Position numbers and translations under genes: made by a program. This document shows positions 1-8,356 of a DNA stretch of 64,000 nucleotides, one piece after another. Position 1 is the first letter of the stretch. Each line of letters begins with the position of its first letter. The DNA lies in assembly GCA_024701455.1 (NCBI GenBank), contig JABXYP010000001.1:2422001-2486000 (forward strand). Direction: 5' to 3'. The notes under the pieces were generated by a model. The model saw nothing but the letters and a program-made list of their open reading frames with translations. It was not told where the DNA came from and made no database searches. Origin of the DNA: Bacillus sp. A301a_S52 (GTDB taxonomy: Bacteria > Bacillota > Bacilli > Bacillales > Salisediminibacteriaceae).

Positions 1-479
1 AACGCATTATATTTATTGCCTTCATAACCTTTCCACTCCGTATATTTACGGTTGTAAGCCACTATTTTTTCTAAATAAGGTTTAAATGCCTCAAAGTCCC
101 CATCCTTTTTAACTTTCTCCCATGCGGACTCTGCTTGTGACGTTAAAATAACATACGCTTTATACTCTTCTGGAGGAATATTTTTAAACTTACTTAACTG
201 TTTTTCACATTCTTTAACGGTCTTTTGGGTTACTTCTTGAAGATTTCCCCACTCTTCGTCTTTACGAAGTTCTGTTAAAAAATGTTGCATCTCTTCAGAC
301 ACTGACATATTAAAAAATTCCGAAGAAAGTGACCCTAGAACTTCAGAGCGTTGTGAAACCCCTTTTTTTGGAGCCCCGGTTCGTAGATCCCAAGCGATGA
401 GACTAGCAGCCTCTCTGTAGTGCCCCATCTTCTTGACGTAATTCATAAATTCTTCTTCTAACGTTAATGTGGTTGGCAT
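1..479 (-). CDS. Carboxypeptidase Taq (M32 family), N-terminal part
   Basis: The reading frame is open from an ATG at 479 to the window edge, so only the first 159 or so residues are present and the HEXXH zinc site of the family lies outside. A strong ribosome binding site (AAAGGGG) precedes the ATG. The translated N-terminus, with the stretches YVKKMGHYREAASLIAWD and GAPKKGVSQRSEVLGSLS, is what I know from M32 metallocarboxypeptidases of Bacillus (YpwA type). These cytoplasmic zinc enzymes trim C-terminal residues from peptides. Family assignment rests on the N-terminal helical region only. Confidence 0.88.
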   Translation of the reverse strand, partial: MPTTLTLEEEFMNYVKKMGHYREAASLIAWDLRTGAPKKGVSQRSEVLGSLSSEFFNMSVSEEMQHFLTELRKDEEWGNLQEVTQKTVKECEKQLSKFKNIPPEEYKAYVILTSQAESAWEKVKKDGDFEAFKPYLEKIVAYNRKYTEWKGYEGNKYNA

Positions 480-650
480 TCTTGCTTATCCCCTTTCAGC
501 AAAATATGAATAATGTAATATCTATCCGTTTTATCATACCGTTTCCATTGAAAAAATGCACCCAATAAGGAAGGCTCATGTCTTTAAAAAGACGAAGAAG
601 ATTGGTTATAATAAAAGTAGGTATAAAGCGCAAGAAAGGATGTGTATGCC

Positions 651-953
651 ATGACTTTTACAATAACTGAACAAGCTGCGGCTTTTTACAAAAAAGAATT
701 AAATTTAAATAAAGGGGATTCATTATCCTTTTATGTCCGAGTTGGAGGCGTTGGATCAGGCGGTTTCTCTGCTGGGCTGTATAAAGGCAAACCAGACATT
801 GAATATACGAGTGTGGAAAAACAGGACATTACCTTCTGTATTCATCAGGATGATATGTGGTATTTCGATGGGATGACCATTGATTATCATGACGATTATA
901 ATGAAGTGACGTTTGAAAATAGCCGAATAGGCAGTGTCATAAATCCACAATAA
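651..953 (+). CDS. yneR: HesB/YneR-like small protein
   Basis: This 100-residue protein has the HesB-like fold pattern, with the motif RVGGVGSGGFSAGL near residue 30 and a C-terminal DGMTIDYHDDYNEVTF segment. It resembles B. subtilis YneR. Unlike true A-type iron-sulfur carriers it has only one cysteine, so the three-cysteine iron-sulfur site is missing and a carrier role is doubtful. The frame opens at a GTG at 642, but the binding site AAGAAAGGA lies just before that GTG and ten bases before the ATG at 651, so the ATG is the better start. A shared terminator separates it from convergent moaA. Confidence 0.85.
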   Translation: MTFTITEQAAAFYKKELNLNKGDSLSFYVRVGGVGSGGFSAGLYKGKPDIEYTSVEKQDITFCIHQDDMWYFDGMTIDYHDDYNEVTFENSRIGSVINPQ

Positions 954-984
954 AACGGGAAAAGTCTACACTCTTCCCGTTTTA
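952..984. terminator. Bidirectional terminator between yneR and moaA
   Basis: Arms AAAACGGGAA and TTCCCGTTTT are perfectly complementary. The A and T ends give a U-tract in both directions, which suits the two convergent genes. Confidence 0.8.
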
Positions 985-988
985 TTCA

Positions 989-2008
989 TCATCCGCCTAT
1001 ATGGGACATTTCAATTTTTTTAAGCTGCTGTTTATTGGTATGTTTTAACCGCTCTTCTGAGTAGCGATCATCTCGCTTTTCCCAAATGTCCTTAACAAAG
1101 GCAGCTAGCTCCTCATCAGTAGCATCAGAACGTAGAACGTCTCGCACATCATGGCCGCCACTAGAAAATAAACATGTCACTAACTTTCCATCGGCGGATA
1201 AACGGGCTCGAGAGCAACTAGCACAAAAAGCATCCGTGACAGATGAAATAATGCCAATCTCTTGCCCATTGTCTTTAAATCTAAAGCGATCAGCCACTTC
1301 TCCGACATAGTTGGGTTCCACTGGTTCTAAAGGAAGCTCTTTGTTTATCATGTTAAATATCTCTTGTTTACTTATAACATGGTCTAATGTCCACCCATTT
1401 GAGTTTCCCACATCCATAAATTCAATGTAGCGAAGAATAATAGAGGTGTCTTTAAAATAATGTGCCATTGGAAGAATATCTTTCTCATTCATGCCACGTT
1501 TTACAACCATATTTATTTTGACACCGAGCCCTGCCTGACGAGCTGCTTCGATCCCTTCAAGCACTTTATGAACACTTACTCCCCTATCGTTAATTGCCAT
1601 AAACGTATTATCATTTAATGAATCTAAACTAATTGTTACCCGTTTTAAACCAGCCTGTTTCAGCTCTTCAGCATACTTCGGTAAAAAAACACCGTTCGTT
1701 GTCATGGCAATATCGTCAATACCTTCAACCTCATGTAACATACTGATAAGGGTTGAAAGGTTTTGACGCATTAAAGGTTCGCCACCAGTAATACGTAGTT
1801 TTTTTACACCGCCTCTATTTGCTAAAACGCTTGCGAATCTAGTAATCTCTTCAAATGTTAGAATGTCATCTTTCGGCAAGAATTTAAAATACTTATCGAA
1901 AATTTCCGCAGGCATGCAGTAACGACAACGAAAATTGCATCTGTCTGTGACAGAAATGCGTAAGTCTCTTAGAGGTCGTGAGAATTTATCTGTTATAGCT
2001 TTGGTCAT
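989..2008 (-). CDS. moaA: GTP 3',8-cyclase MoaA
   Basis: MoaA is a radical SAM enzyme that, with MoaC, converts GTP to cyclic pyranopterin monophosphate, the first step of molybdenum cofactor synthesis. The N-terminal radical SAM motif is C24-x3-C28-x2-C31, followed by the SAM-binding stretch TGGEPLMR. The second iron-sulfur cluster is held by C262, C265 and C279. The protein ends in the GG pair needed for activity in this family. Length (339) is normal. A GGGGGTG ribosome binding site precedes the ATG. No other moa gene is nearby, so it sits apart from the rest of the pathway. The cofactor would serve nitrate reductase-type enzymes, which are not in this window. Confidence 0.97.
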   Translation of the reverse strand: MTKAITDKFSRPLRDLRISVTDRCNFRCRYCMPAEIFDKYFKFLPKDDILTFEEITRFASVLANRGGVKKLRITGGEPLMRQNLSTLISMLHEVEGIDDIAMTTNGVFLPKYAEELKQAGLKRVTISLDSLNDNTFMAINDRGVSVHKVLEGIEAARQAGLGVKINMVVKRGMNEKDILPMAHYFKDTSIILRYIEFMDVGNSNGWTLDHVISKQEIFNMINKELPLEPVEPNYVGEVADRFRFKDNGQEIGIISSVTDAFCASCSRARLSADGKLVTCLFSSGGHDVRDVLRSDATDEELAAFVKDIWEKRDDRYSEERLKHTNKQQLKKIEMSHIGG

Positions 2009-2139
2009 TCTGTCACCCCCATCATCCTTTCATTATACGTTGGTTCTTTTTGAGAAGACAAGGGGGGTGACCTTTTTTCTTGTTACAGCCAATCCTACTA
2101 TTTGTTATAAGACTACTGAATTTCGTCTTTTATAAACAT

Positions 2140-2382
2140 CTAATCTTTTGCATTTTCAACTTGATGAGAAAGACGGTTAAGTCGACTATTTGAATACTCC
2201 CACTGGTCATGGTTCAAGTTAACTATTTTTGCCTCTTCAAGCCTTTGTTTAGCTTCTTCTAAAGCTTGCGTGGCATTTTGTAGCTGAGTCGCATCCATAC
2301 TCATCGTTGCTTGTCCTACCATTCTTTCTGCCGCCTGTATGGCTAATTCTACCTGTTCGATCTCATTGTAATCTTCTGTCAC
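2140..2382 (-). CDS. ytzC: YtzC-like DUF2524 protein
   Basis: An 80-residue, almost fully helical, acidic protein with heptad-like spacing, consistent with a coiled coil. The pattern VELAIQAAERMVGQATMS and the ending SRLNRLSHQVENAKD match the DUF2524 (YtzC) family of Bacillus, whose role is unknown. The frame can be extended to an ATG at 2433, but a GAAAGGGTG binding site lies just before the GTG at 2382, and the extension has unrelated composition, so GTG is taken as the start. Confidence 0.75.
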   Translation of the reverse strand: MTEDYNEIEQVELAIQAAERMVGQATMSMDATQLQNATQALEEAKQRLEEAKIVNLNHDQWEYSNSRLNRLSHQVENAKD

Positions 2383-2499
2383 GTTCTTCACCCTTTCATT
2401 GAAACAGTTATACATAGTATATGGCCGTTTCAAAAAACTATACCGGGACTAAAGACGTGTTTCGTGACTGGGCGACACAAACGGATTCGTATTGTTTAA

Positions 2500-3633
2500 C
2501 TATTTGGCAGAGCGCTTGCCCCAATATTGGAAATAGTTCGTTTTAATATTCCCATTGTACAATTTACGCTTTTTAGTAGCCTCAGCACCATACAACTTCT
2601 CAAAATAAGGATGTGAGGTTATGATATAAACCGACCAAGTTGATAACGGTCTAAACGTCTTACCCATGTCCCTATATAATTGTTCTACATGACGTTTTTC
2701 ATTCATACGTTCACCATAAGGCGGGTTACCGACTATAACGCCTTGCTCTTCACTCGTTGTAAAATCTTTCACTTGCATTTGTTTAAAGGAAATTAAATCA
2801 GGGAAGCCAGCTTCAATAGCATTGTTGTTTGCCAGTTCAATCATTTTATGATCAATATCTCCACCTAGAATGTGAAGTGGTTGATCATATTTAGCTAGAT
2901 CTTCCGCTTCTTCTAATGCTCTGTCATGCCACATCTTATCAAACCAATGCCACTCCTCAAAAGCGAATGACCGATTAATACCAGGTGCAATATTTTGACC
3001 GATCATGGCCGCTTCAATCGGCAACGTTCCTGACCCACAAAACGGATCATAAAACGGCTTATTCGGTTCCCAATGTGTGAGCTGGATCATGGCCGCCGCC
3101 AGTGTTTCTTTCAAAGGGGCTTCATTGTGTAAATAACGATAACCCCTTTTATGTAATCCCGTGCCGCTCGTGTCAATGGTAAGACTCGCGATATCTTTAT
3201 GTATGGCCACTTCAATACGCTGTAAGGCACCTTTTTCTTCAAACCATGTCACCGCATAACTTTGTTTTAAACTCTCTACGACCGCCTTCTTTACAATGGC
3301 TTGGCAATCAGGCACACTATATAGCTTTGACTTAACTGAACGTCCAATCACTGGGAATTCAGCATCTTCTGAAATGAAGTCTGCCCACGGTAAAGCTTTC
3401 GTCTGTTCAAATAACTCCTCAAAACTTTCAACCTTAAACTCCCCTACAAGTACTTTGACTCGATCTGCAGTTCTAAGCCACAAATTTGTACGGGCAATAG
3501 CAGATGGCTCTGCTTCAAATATCACTTTACCATTTTCAACAGTGACATTTTCATAGCCTAAATCACGTACTTCCTTTGCAACAATTGCTTCCAAACCCAT
3601 GGCGGCTGTTGCAATCAATTTTATTTTAGTCAA
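2500..3633 (-). CDS. ypsC: THUMP-domain RNA guanine-N2 methyltransferase
   Basis: This is a class I SAM-dependent RNA methyltransferase of the RlmL/YpsC group. An N-terminal ferredoxin-like plus THUMP region (about residues 1-160) binds RNA, and a Rossmann methyltransferase domain follows. Visible motifs are DPFCGSGTLPIEAAMI (SAM binding) and GNPPYGERM (the NPPY catalytic motif for N2-guanine methylation). The start is a TTG at 3633, preceded by GAAGGGG with a six-base spacer. It lies downstream of rnpB, as in B. subtilis. Known members modify 23S rRNA; the exact target here is inferred. Confidence 0.93.
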   Translation of the reverse strand: MTKIKLIATAAMGLEAIVAKEVRDLGYENVTVENGKVIFEAEPSAIARTNLWLRTADRVKVLVGEFKVESFEELFEQTKALPWADFISEDAEFPVIGRSVKSKLYSVPDCQAIVKKAVVESLKQSYAVTWFEEKGALQRIEVAIHKDIASLTIDTSGTGLHKRGYRYLHNEAPLKETLAAAMIQLTHWEPNKPFYDPFCGSGTLPIEAAMIGQNIAPGINRSFAFEEWHWFDKMWHDRALEEAEDLAKYDQPLHILGGDIDHKMIELANNNAIEAGFPDLISFKQMQVKDFTTSEEQGVIVGNPPYGERMNEKRHVEQLYRDMGKTFRPLSTWSVYIITSHPYFEKLYGAEATKKRKLYNGNIKTNYFQYWGKRSAK

Positions 3634-3862
3634 AAAAACCCCTTCTTTCTGTAAAAAAATTTATGTTAGTAGCATGAAATAATGACTAGTATCATATCAC
3701 GCGAGCGGTATTAGAGGCCAACAGAGCTCCTAAATGCATCCGTAGTTTAATTATGTATTTGCTAATCCCCAGTTAAGTATACAGGAACTCAACCAGAATT
3801 AAAAACGTCTTTTTCCTTACCCTCACACGCTTCTAACAACATGTCTCCTTCATTTAAAGATA

Positions 3863-3902
3863 AAACGTAAAAACCTCACGAGGGTTTCACCACGTGAGGT
3901 CA
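3863..3902 (-). terminator. Terminator of rnpB
   Basis: Read on the minus strand, the stem ACCTCACG/CGTGAGGT closes a loop of about 12 bases and is followed by a T-rich tract. Confidence 0.8.
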
Positions 3903-3916
3903 TGTTCATAAATAAT

Positions 3917-4332
3917 AGACACCATTTGTGCTTCGTAAGCCATGTTCTGTACCTTTGCACTACAAACGGGAGTCACCCTCGTACTAAGGTGGTAATCATC
4001 TGTCTACAGAACGATATCTGTCCTTTGCTCCGTTCATTTCCTTCGCAAAGATGCCCCTACCATGTTTTTGGGTTTCTCACTCGTGGGGTTTACCGCGTTC
4101 CACTCTGTCCGTTTCCAGACAGACTACGTCACTGTGGCACTTTCAAGGTGCACTTACCTTATTAGTAAACACTAACTTAGGCAAGCCTCCTGCCGTTAGC
4201 CTGATTCACAGACTACCCTGACTTATGAATTCGTCAGGCACGAACACTACAATCACTCTCAGATTGTGTGAGCATGGACTTTCCTCTACACTGTTAAACA
4301 GTGCAGCGATTACCCAGACACAAATGGTCGTT
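3917..4332 (-). ncRNA. rnpB: RNase P RNA, Bacillus (B) type
   Basis: Catalytic RNA that cuts the 5' leader from tRNA precursors together with RnpA. The conserved cores are clear on the minus strand: GGGTAATCGCTGC and AGAGGAAAGTCCATGCTC near the 5' end, GACGGCAG-like text, GAAAGTGCCACAGTGACG, GTGGAACGCGGTAAACCCC, and ACAGAACATGGCTTACG at the 3' end. Helix P1 is formed by ACCATTTGTG (4328-4319) and CACAAATGGT (3930-3921), which fixes the ends to within a few bases. The neighbours ypsC, gpsB and ypsA are the usual Bacillus ones. Open reading frames over this region are shadows. Confidence 0.97.
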
Positions 4333-4356
4333 GTACCATGTAAGACAACATGATCT

Positions 4357-4386
4357 ATTCTATCATAATCTCTATCTCAAAATCAA
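4357..4386 (-). promoter_or_regulatory. Sigma-A type promoter of rnpB
   Basis: On the minus strand TTGATT (4386-4381) is followed after 18 bases by TAGAAT (4362-4357). The -35 overlaps the stop codon of the upstream RNase HI-like gene, so rnpB can be transcribed on its own as well as by read-through. Confidence 0.6.
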
Positions 4387-4790
4387 TTGGTATTTTTAGA
4401 CAACGATTGTCTAACACCTTGTCTTGCTAATTGATCTGCTTCTTTATTCAATTTGGACGGAATCCATTTAATAAAGGCATAATCAAACATGCTATCCATT
4501 TGCTGAAGAATATCTGCTAAAATCCCTCTATAAAGGGGGTTTTTCACATACTTCTTCTCGATCGCATCAACGACAACCTTTGAATCGGATCGAATTGAAA
4601 TAATGGAGAAATCGTGCTCTTTACAAACCTCTAATGCTTTCAAACAAGCATAAAATTCAGCTTCATGGTTAGACATAGCCGGCAATGGAAACGCATGCCT
4701 CAACAAATAACCATTCCCTTTAATAAACACACCGGCTCCTGACAAACCTGGATCTCCTGCACTTGCACCATCAATATAGACTTCAATCAC
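4383..4790 (-). CDS. RNase HI-like protein
   Basis: About 135 residues with the RNase HI fold: an N-terminal strand with IDGASAGDPGLSGAG (first aspartate and glycine-rich turn), the EAEFYACLKALE helix (glutamate), ISIRSDSKVVVDAI (aspartate) and a final KEADQLARQGV helix (last aspartate). All four acidic catalytic positions are kept. It lacks the basic hybrid-binding loop of E. coli RnhA, like B. subtilis YpdQ and YpeP, whose activity on RNA-DNA hybrids is weak or uncertain. A TTG at 4799 also opens the frame, but an AGTAGG site nine bases before the GTG at 4790 favours the GTG. It follows gpsB by a few bases. Confidence 0.82.
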   Translation of the reverse strand: MIEVYIDGASAGDPGLSGAGVFIKGNGYLLRHAFPLPAMSNHEAEFYACLKALEVCKEHDFSIISIRSDSKVVVDAIEKKYVKNPLYRGILADILQQMDSMFDYAFIKWIPSKLNKEADQLARQGVRQSLSKNTN

Positions 4791-4804
4791 TGGTGTCAAC
4801 CTAC

Positions 4805-5122
4805 TTAATCGTAAAGTTTACTGCCAAAAACGTGTTTTTCCAAATTGGAAAGACGGCGTAAAATATCATAATTGGTATTCCCTGTAGTTGGTTGAGCTGG
4901 TGCTTGATTTTTCGTACGTTCATTTAATGACACCGTTTCTTTCTTTAAGCGTTCATTTTCTTGTTCAAGTGATTGGATACGATTTTCGAAGGCTTCGTAA
5001 TCTTTAATTATATCATCAAGAAATTGATCCACTTCATCCTGATTATAGCCTCTCATACTTGTTTTAAAATCTTTTTCATATATTTCATTTTTAGTCAGTC
5101 GGGAAACTTGTTTTTTATCCAC
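4805..5122 (-). CDS. gpsB: Cell division protein GpsB
   Basis: GpsB is a small DivIVA-like coiled-coil protein that moves PBP1 between septum and side wall. The DivIVA-type N-domain [19 protein letters not shown] is followed by a coiled coil, a Q/P/T-rich linker and the conserved C-terminal trimerising tail [17 protein letters not shown]. The frame can be extended to 5185, overlapping ypsA. However, a GAGGTG site sits six bases before the GTG at 5122, and that start gives 105 residues, the family's normal size, with the usual spacing to the EKDF motif. Confidence 0.95.
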   Translation of the reverse strand: MDKKQVSRLTKNEIYEKDFKTSMRGYNQDEVDQFLDDIIKDYEAFENRIQSLEQENERLKKETVSLNERTKNQAPAQPTTGNTNYDILRRLSNLEKHVFGSKLYD

Positions 5123-5181
5123 ATCAGTCACCTCATATGTACTTCGTTTGTCTTTTATTCTTTCAGAATACTGCATTCTTG

Positions 5182-5745
5182 TCAATTCCAGCTCTCATTA
5201 TTGATCTCATCTCGTACCATTTCTTCAATATCGTCCGGGGTTAAGTAAAAGATAGGATAGTCTGTATGGGCTTGCTTTTTGTCTGCTTCTTCCTTAAAGT
5301 ATTTAGGCGTTCCTTCAGTCCCTTCATCATACAGTATGAGCGCCGCATCGCTTTTATCCACAATAAATTGATTTTTTAATCTTAATTGCGCAGGGCTGTC
5401 ATAGGGTCTTTTTGTTATAAAATCACAATAGTCGCTTTCGTTCCACACTGTTTCATAAAGACTTTTAGTCGCCTCCGCATAACGCTCTTCCTGATTATGA
5501 AAAGGGGCGATAGTAGCTAATTGAATATGAGGATACACTTTTTTTAAGTGGATACATGATTCAGCAGACCATAATTCAACACCAGATTGGCCACTCGTTA
5601 TAATCCATTTAACGTCATATTCTTCTATCAATTGGCCTATTTTTTTCGTCAATGCTTTCTTCAAATAAGGCAATTGGTCATGTTTTTCATTAAACACACC
5701 AATTTCATGTGGTTTGTAACCAGAAATGGCTAGTACATCATACAT
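5182..5745 (-). CDS. ypsA: YpsA, SLOG-superfamily protein (DUF1273)
   Basis: A 187-residue Rossmann-like protein of the YspA/YpsA group in the SLOG superfamily, thought to bind nucleotides or ADP-ribose. The glycine-serine motif [16 protein letters not shown] (about residues 48-63) and the N-terminal [12 protein letters not shown] are typical. B. subtilis YpsA affects cell division and antioxidant defence. The gene is directly upstream of gpsB, in line with a link to division. A GGAGG site precedes the ATG. Confidence 0.93.
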   Translation of the reverse strand: MYDVLAISGYKPHEIGVFNEKHDQLPYLKKALTKKIGQLIEEYDVKWIITSGQSGVELWSAESCIHLKKVYPHIQLATIAPFHNQEERYAEATKSLYETVWNESDYCDFITKRPYDSPAQLRLKNQFIVDKSDAALILYDEGTEGTPKYFKEEADKKQAHTDYPIFYLTPDDIEEMVRDEINNESWN

Positions 5746-5771
5746 TTATGCGATGCCTCCTGAAATCATAC

Positions 5772-5812
5772 TAGAGAAAAAGCGAATCAGCCATCATAGC
5801 CGATTCGCAACT
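5772..5812 (-). terminator. Terminator of cotD
   Basis: On the minus strand the stem GCGAATC/GATTCGC closes a 13-base loop and is followed by TTTTT. Confidence 0.75.
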
Positions 5813-5824
5813 TTTCACAGATCT

Positions 5825-6133
5825 TTACCAAAAAGGACGTGGTTGTGCTCCCCATGGACCTGTTTGGGCTCCTGCCACTTGGCCTGGCATGCCAAGACCT
5901 CCTACACCTGGACCTGGTCCCACATTAAAAGACTGGTTAAAAATACGATTCACCGTTGATTCTGTGTGCGGATAACTGTGGTGGAAATTATAGCGATGGT
6001 TTACTAGGTTTGTCGTATGGCTAGGGTGGACAACTGGTACAATATAATCGCAATTTAATTCCCGCACGTTACATTTTGGTGGGCAAAACTGTGTAGCTAA
6101 CACTTGTGGTTTTGAACACGGGCGCTGAAACAT
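5825..6133 (-). CDS. cotD: CotD-type inner spore coat protein
   Basis: A 102-residue protein with four cysteines near the N-terminus (C6, C17, C21 and C27), a histidine- and asparagine-rich middle (NHRYNFHHSYPHTEST) and a glycine/proline-rich tail, all typical of CotD, a coat protein deposited in the mother cell. Position beside ypsA matches Bacillus. The upstream region holds a CATAAGTTG element preceded about 17 bases earlier by AC, a possible sigma-K promoter, though that match is weak. An AAAGGAGG site precedes the ATG. Confidence 0.93.
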   Translation of the reverse strand: MFQRPCSKPQVLATQFCPPKCNVRELNCDYIVPVVHPSHTTNLVNHRYNFHHSYPHTESTVNRIFNQSFNVGPGPGVGGLGMPGQVAGAQTGPWGAQPRPFW

Positions 6134-6214
6134 GTGATATCCTCCTTTATATATAGAGTCAATATCAACTTATGTGCACCGAGCTCAACATGTACTAGTG
6201 TAATAACCTATTTT

Positions 6215-6280
6215 TTATTGTAGAAATAAGAAAGTCGTCCCGATAACGACGAAAAATAAACAAAGAAATAGCTTTGCCAT
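6215..6280 (-). CDS. Possible 21-residue membrane micropeptide
   Basis: ATG at 6280 follows an AGGGAGAG ribosome binding site at good spacing. The peptide begins MAKLFLCLFFVVIG and is hydrophobic almost to its end, so it would span or sit in the membrane. It lies just upstream of cotD on the same strand. I do not recognise a family. The binding site and the clean hydrophobic composition make it a reasonable candidate, possibly a sporulation-time peptide given its neighbour, but it may be chance. Confidence 0.35.
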   Translation of the reverse strand: MAKLFLCLFFVVIGTTFLFLQ

Positions 6281-6303
6281 TGTTGTTTCTCTCCCTTTAC
6301 CAT

Positions 6304-6333
6304 ATCATGAAGCATAGAAAAACCCTTCATGAT
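6304..6333. repeat. Nine-base perfect inverted repeat
   Basis: ATCATGAAG at 6304-6312 is mirrored by CTTCATGAT at 6325-6333. It lies just upstream of the binding site of the 6280 micropeptide and could be a terminator stem or operator; no U-tract follows. Confidence 0.35.
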
Positions 6334-6820
6334 AAATATATGAAATATTCCTTAAAAGATCAATCCTTTTACACCATTCGACATAATTTAACAATTTCAA
6401 TAGTTTTCATACTGTAAGTTTGAAAATAATTGTGCATCTCTCTCTCGAAAAAACAAGTATTATGCGCTTCCCCGGGAAATATCATTTAGGAAATAAACGC
6501 TCCTCAGTTGGCAAGAAGAGATGTAAACTACATGCAGAAATGATCATCACTCTTTTGTATACTTAGACGTATAACGTTCGAAAAAAGTTTACCTTTTAAA
6601 AAAATGATTACTTTAAGTTAACAATGTCATTAAAAATATACTTCAAGTTATAGACTTTAGAAGCTATGGCATTGTTTTCGTTAAGTAGTCGCACGTTTAA
6701 AATGCTTATATCGTTTTCATCGTAATTAATTATGTACCCTATTTAAGCTCTGTTTTTTGGGGATTCGAAGACCTACCTTTAAAAGTTCTGATGTTGTGAT
6801 ACAATCAATTGAGGGAATAA
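6334..6820. other. AT-rich intergenic stretch
   Basis: I see no convincing gene, RNA or repeat here. The sequence is AT-rich with many short A and T runs and no conserved protein frame on either strand. Confidence 0.5.
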
Positions 6821-6840
6821 TAGGCGAAGGAGAGATTATT

Positions 6841-6984
6841 TTGAAAAACATTATTGATAATAGAGGAGAAGAACATGAATTGATGCTTATAATTGTTACT
6901 ATTTGTTCTTTTATTACTTTTAAAAAAATTACAAAACTCGAACGATATAAAAAGAAATTAAAAGGGTCATTTACACCTTATTAA
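6841..6984 (+). CDS. Hypothetical small protein, doubtful
   Basis: A TTG at 6841 follows AAGGAGAG at suitable spacing and opens a 47-residue frame. It holds one hydrophobic segment (LMLIIVTICSFITF) followed by a lysine-rich tail, so a small single-pass membrane protein is possible. The frame also extends upstream to 6757, but without a binding site. I recognise no family and the coding signal is weak. Confidence 0.25.
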   Translation: MKNIIDNRGEEHELMLIIVTICSFITFKKITKLERYKKKLKGSFTPY

Positions 6985-7051
6985 AAATAGGAAAAACTTT
7001 ATGAAATTGATTGACCTTCAATACGCATTTCATTTTCATCGAATACGTCAC

Positions 7052-7101
7052 AAAAAAAGCAACAAAGTGAGATGTTTTACGTGCACAACTCACTCTGCTG
7101 C
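7052..7101 (-). terminator. Terminator of the PC4-like gene
   Basis: On the minus strand GCAGCAGAGTGAG pairs with CTCACTTTGTTGC, using G-U pairs, and a run of seven T follows. Confidence 0.75.
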
Positions 7102-7105
7102 GTTG

Positions 7106-7321
7106 TTATAAGTCGTTTAACAGGTTACGGAACGCTTTCAATTCTTCTTCTGTAAACGTGAGACCTTTCCCCATTTTTTGATGGTCTGGGGACCATTCCC
7201 GGATGTCATACTTCGGCTCACGATTATTCCAACTGATTAAGTTGAGTTCCTTCTTCCAGCCCTTCGGAGACTCCGATAATTCACCGATATGTTTTACAAT
7301 TTCAAATTTAATATCTGCCAT
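7106..7321 (-). CDS. YdbC-like PC4/p15 single-strand DNA binding protein
   Basis: A 71-residue protein of the YdbC family, bacterial relatives of the eukaryotic PC4 coactivator domain, which bind single-stranded DNA as dimers. Typical text is ELNLISWNNREPKYDIREW followed by GKGLTFTEEELKAFRNLL. The GGAGGT binding site lies seven bases before the ATG at 7321; the longer frame to 7336 starts inside that site. It stands alone with its own terminator. Confidence 0.88.
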   Translation of the reverse strand: MADIKFEIVKHIGELSESPKGWKKELNLISWNNREPKYDIREWSPDHQKMGKGLTFTEEELKAFRNLLNDL

Positions 7322-7440
7322 TGCTCTTACCTCCAATTTATTAATTAATAGTGAATCACTTAGCTAATATTCGTTAATTTCCACTCACAAACAGTTTATA
7401 GATATCTAGATTAATTTAGAAATGAAGTCATGTATAACTA

Positions 7441-7902
7441 TTATAAGTTCTTGTACATCCGTACGTAACGTGTGTGATAACCAAGGCTTTCATTCAACTT
7501 GATCATCTGACTATTCTTTGTACTTACCACCGTATGGAGTGATGTGGCCTTCACTTCATTCAACGCCCAAAATTCTAGTTCAACTTTTAATCGTTTTGCA
7601 TATCCTTGTCCTCTATGTGCCTCATCTGTCCATAAGGAGATGATATCAACTTGCTTGGCATCTTTAGGATTAATTTCTGCCCAAATATAAGAAATCATGT
7701 TGCTGTTCTTTTCTATGATTGAACAAAATAGGCTGTTAGCTGATCGTTTCGCGGAAAGCTGTTCAACTGTTTTGTTGATGTCTTCACTGGAAACATGATA
7801 GTTATCTATCCATGCTGCTGGCAAACTTTCATGAATGTTTGCAATGTTGTTAATTAGCTCTTTATCATTTTCAGAAACTCTTTTAAGGGTAAAGTTGTCC
7901 AT
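7441..7902 (-). CDS. GNAT family N-acetyltransferase
   Basis: A 153-residue GNAT protein. The acetyl-CoA pyrophosphate loop is visible as AHRGQGYAKRLKVELEFW (R/Q-x-x-G-x-G/A type), preceded by the strand VDIISLWT. The C-terminal SLGYHTRYVRMYKNL is the usual last strand of the fold. Substrate cannot be told from sequence. No operon partner. Confidence 0.87.
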   Translation of the reverse strand: MDNFTLKRVSENDKELINNIANIHESLPAAWIDNYHVSSEDINKTVEQLSAKRSANSLFCSIIEKNSNMISYIWAEINPKDAKQVDIISLWTDEAHRGQGYAKRLKVELEFWALNEVKATSLHTVVSTKNSQMIKLNESLGYHTRYVRMYKNL

Positions 7903-8356
7903 TATGTAAATATCCTTTCACAGTTATTACGGCACGCGCCTAAGTTTCTTGATACATGTGAGTGCATTTACACGCCTATTAGCAGCAAAACAGACACACA
8001 CTCACTATCAGTGTACGTTTCATTTTGACATATGTAAATCCGAGACCTGACACTATTAATGCAAAAAAAGAGTGATACTTAGCTAAAATTGTTTAGTACC
8101 ACTCTTTTTAAATTTTATGGCTATTTAGTTCTTCACAACAATGTCATCTCATCTGACGTAAATTTAGTATTTTAAATAGCAAGCTGTTGCTTAAACCCTA
8201 TGATTATATAAGTCTTACTGAAACAGTATAGACAATGATACTCTGTTAATAGCTCTACGGTACCACGTTTGATCTAATACCCTCATTAGACCATCAAGTT
8301 AACTTCACTTGAATATACACTAGCTAAGCATTAGGAGCTATTGCGTTTTGTCGTTC
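7903..8356. other. Intergenic stretch with one long hairpin
   Basis: No gene is apparent. The only structure is a hairpin at 8063-8109: AAAAAGAGTG with TACT on one side and AGTA with CACTCTTTTT on the other. It could act as a terminator in either direction. Confidence 0.5.
8063..8109. terminator. Possible bidirectional terminator hairpin
   Basis: The outer arms AAAAAGAGTG and CACTCTTTTT are perfectly complementary and an inner TACT/AGTA stem extends them. No gene ends within 200 bases, so its owner is unclear. Confidence 0.45.

Noticed and set aside
3902..4165. An 87-codon plus-strand frame
   Set aside because: It lies opposite the RNase P RNA, whose conserved sequence explains the region.
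4805..5185. GpsB with a 21-residue N-terminal extension
   Set aside because: The family's usual start spacing and the binding site favour the GTG at 5122.
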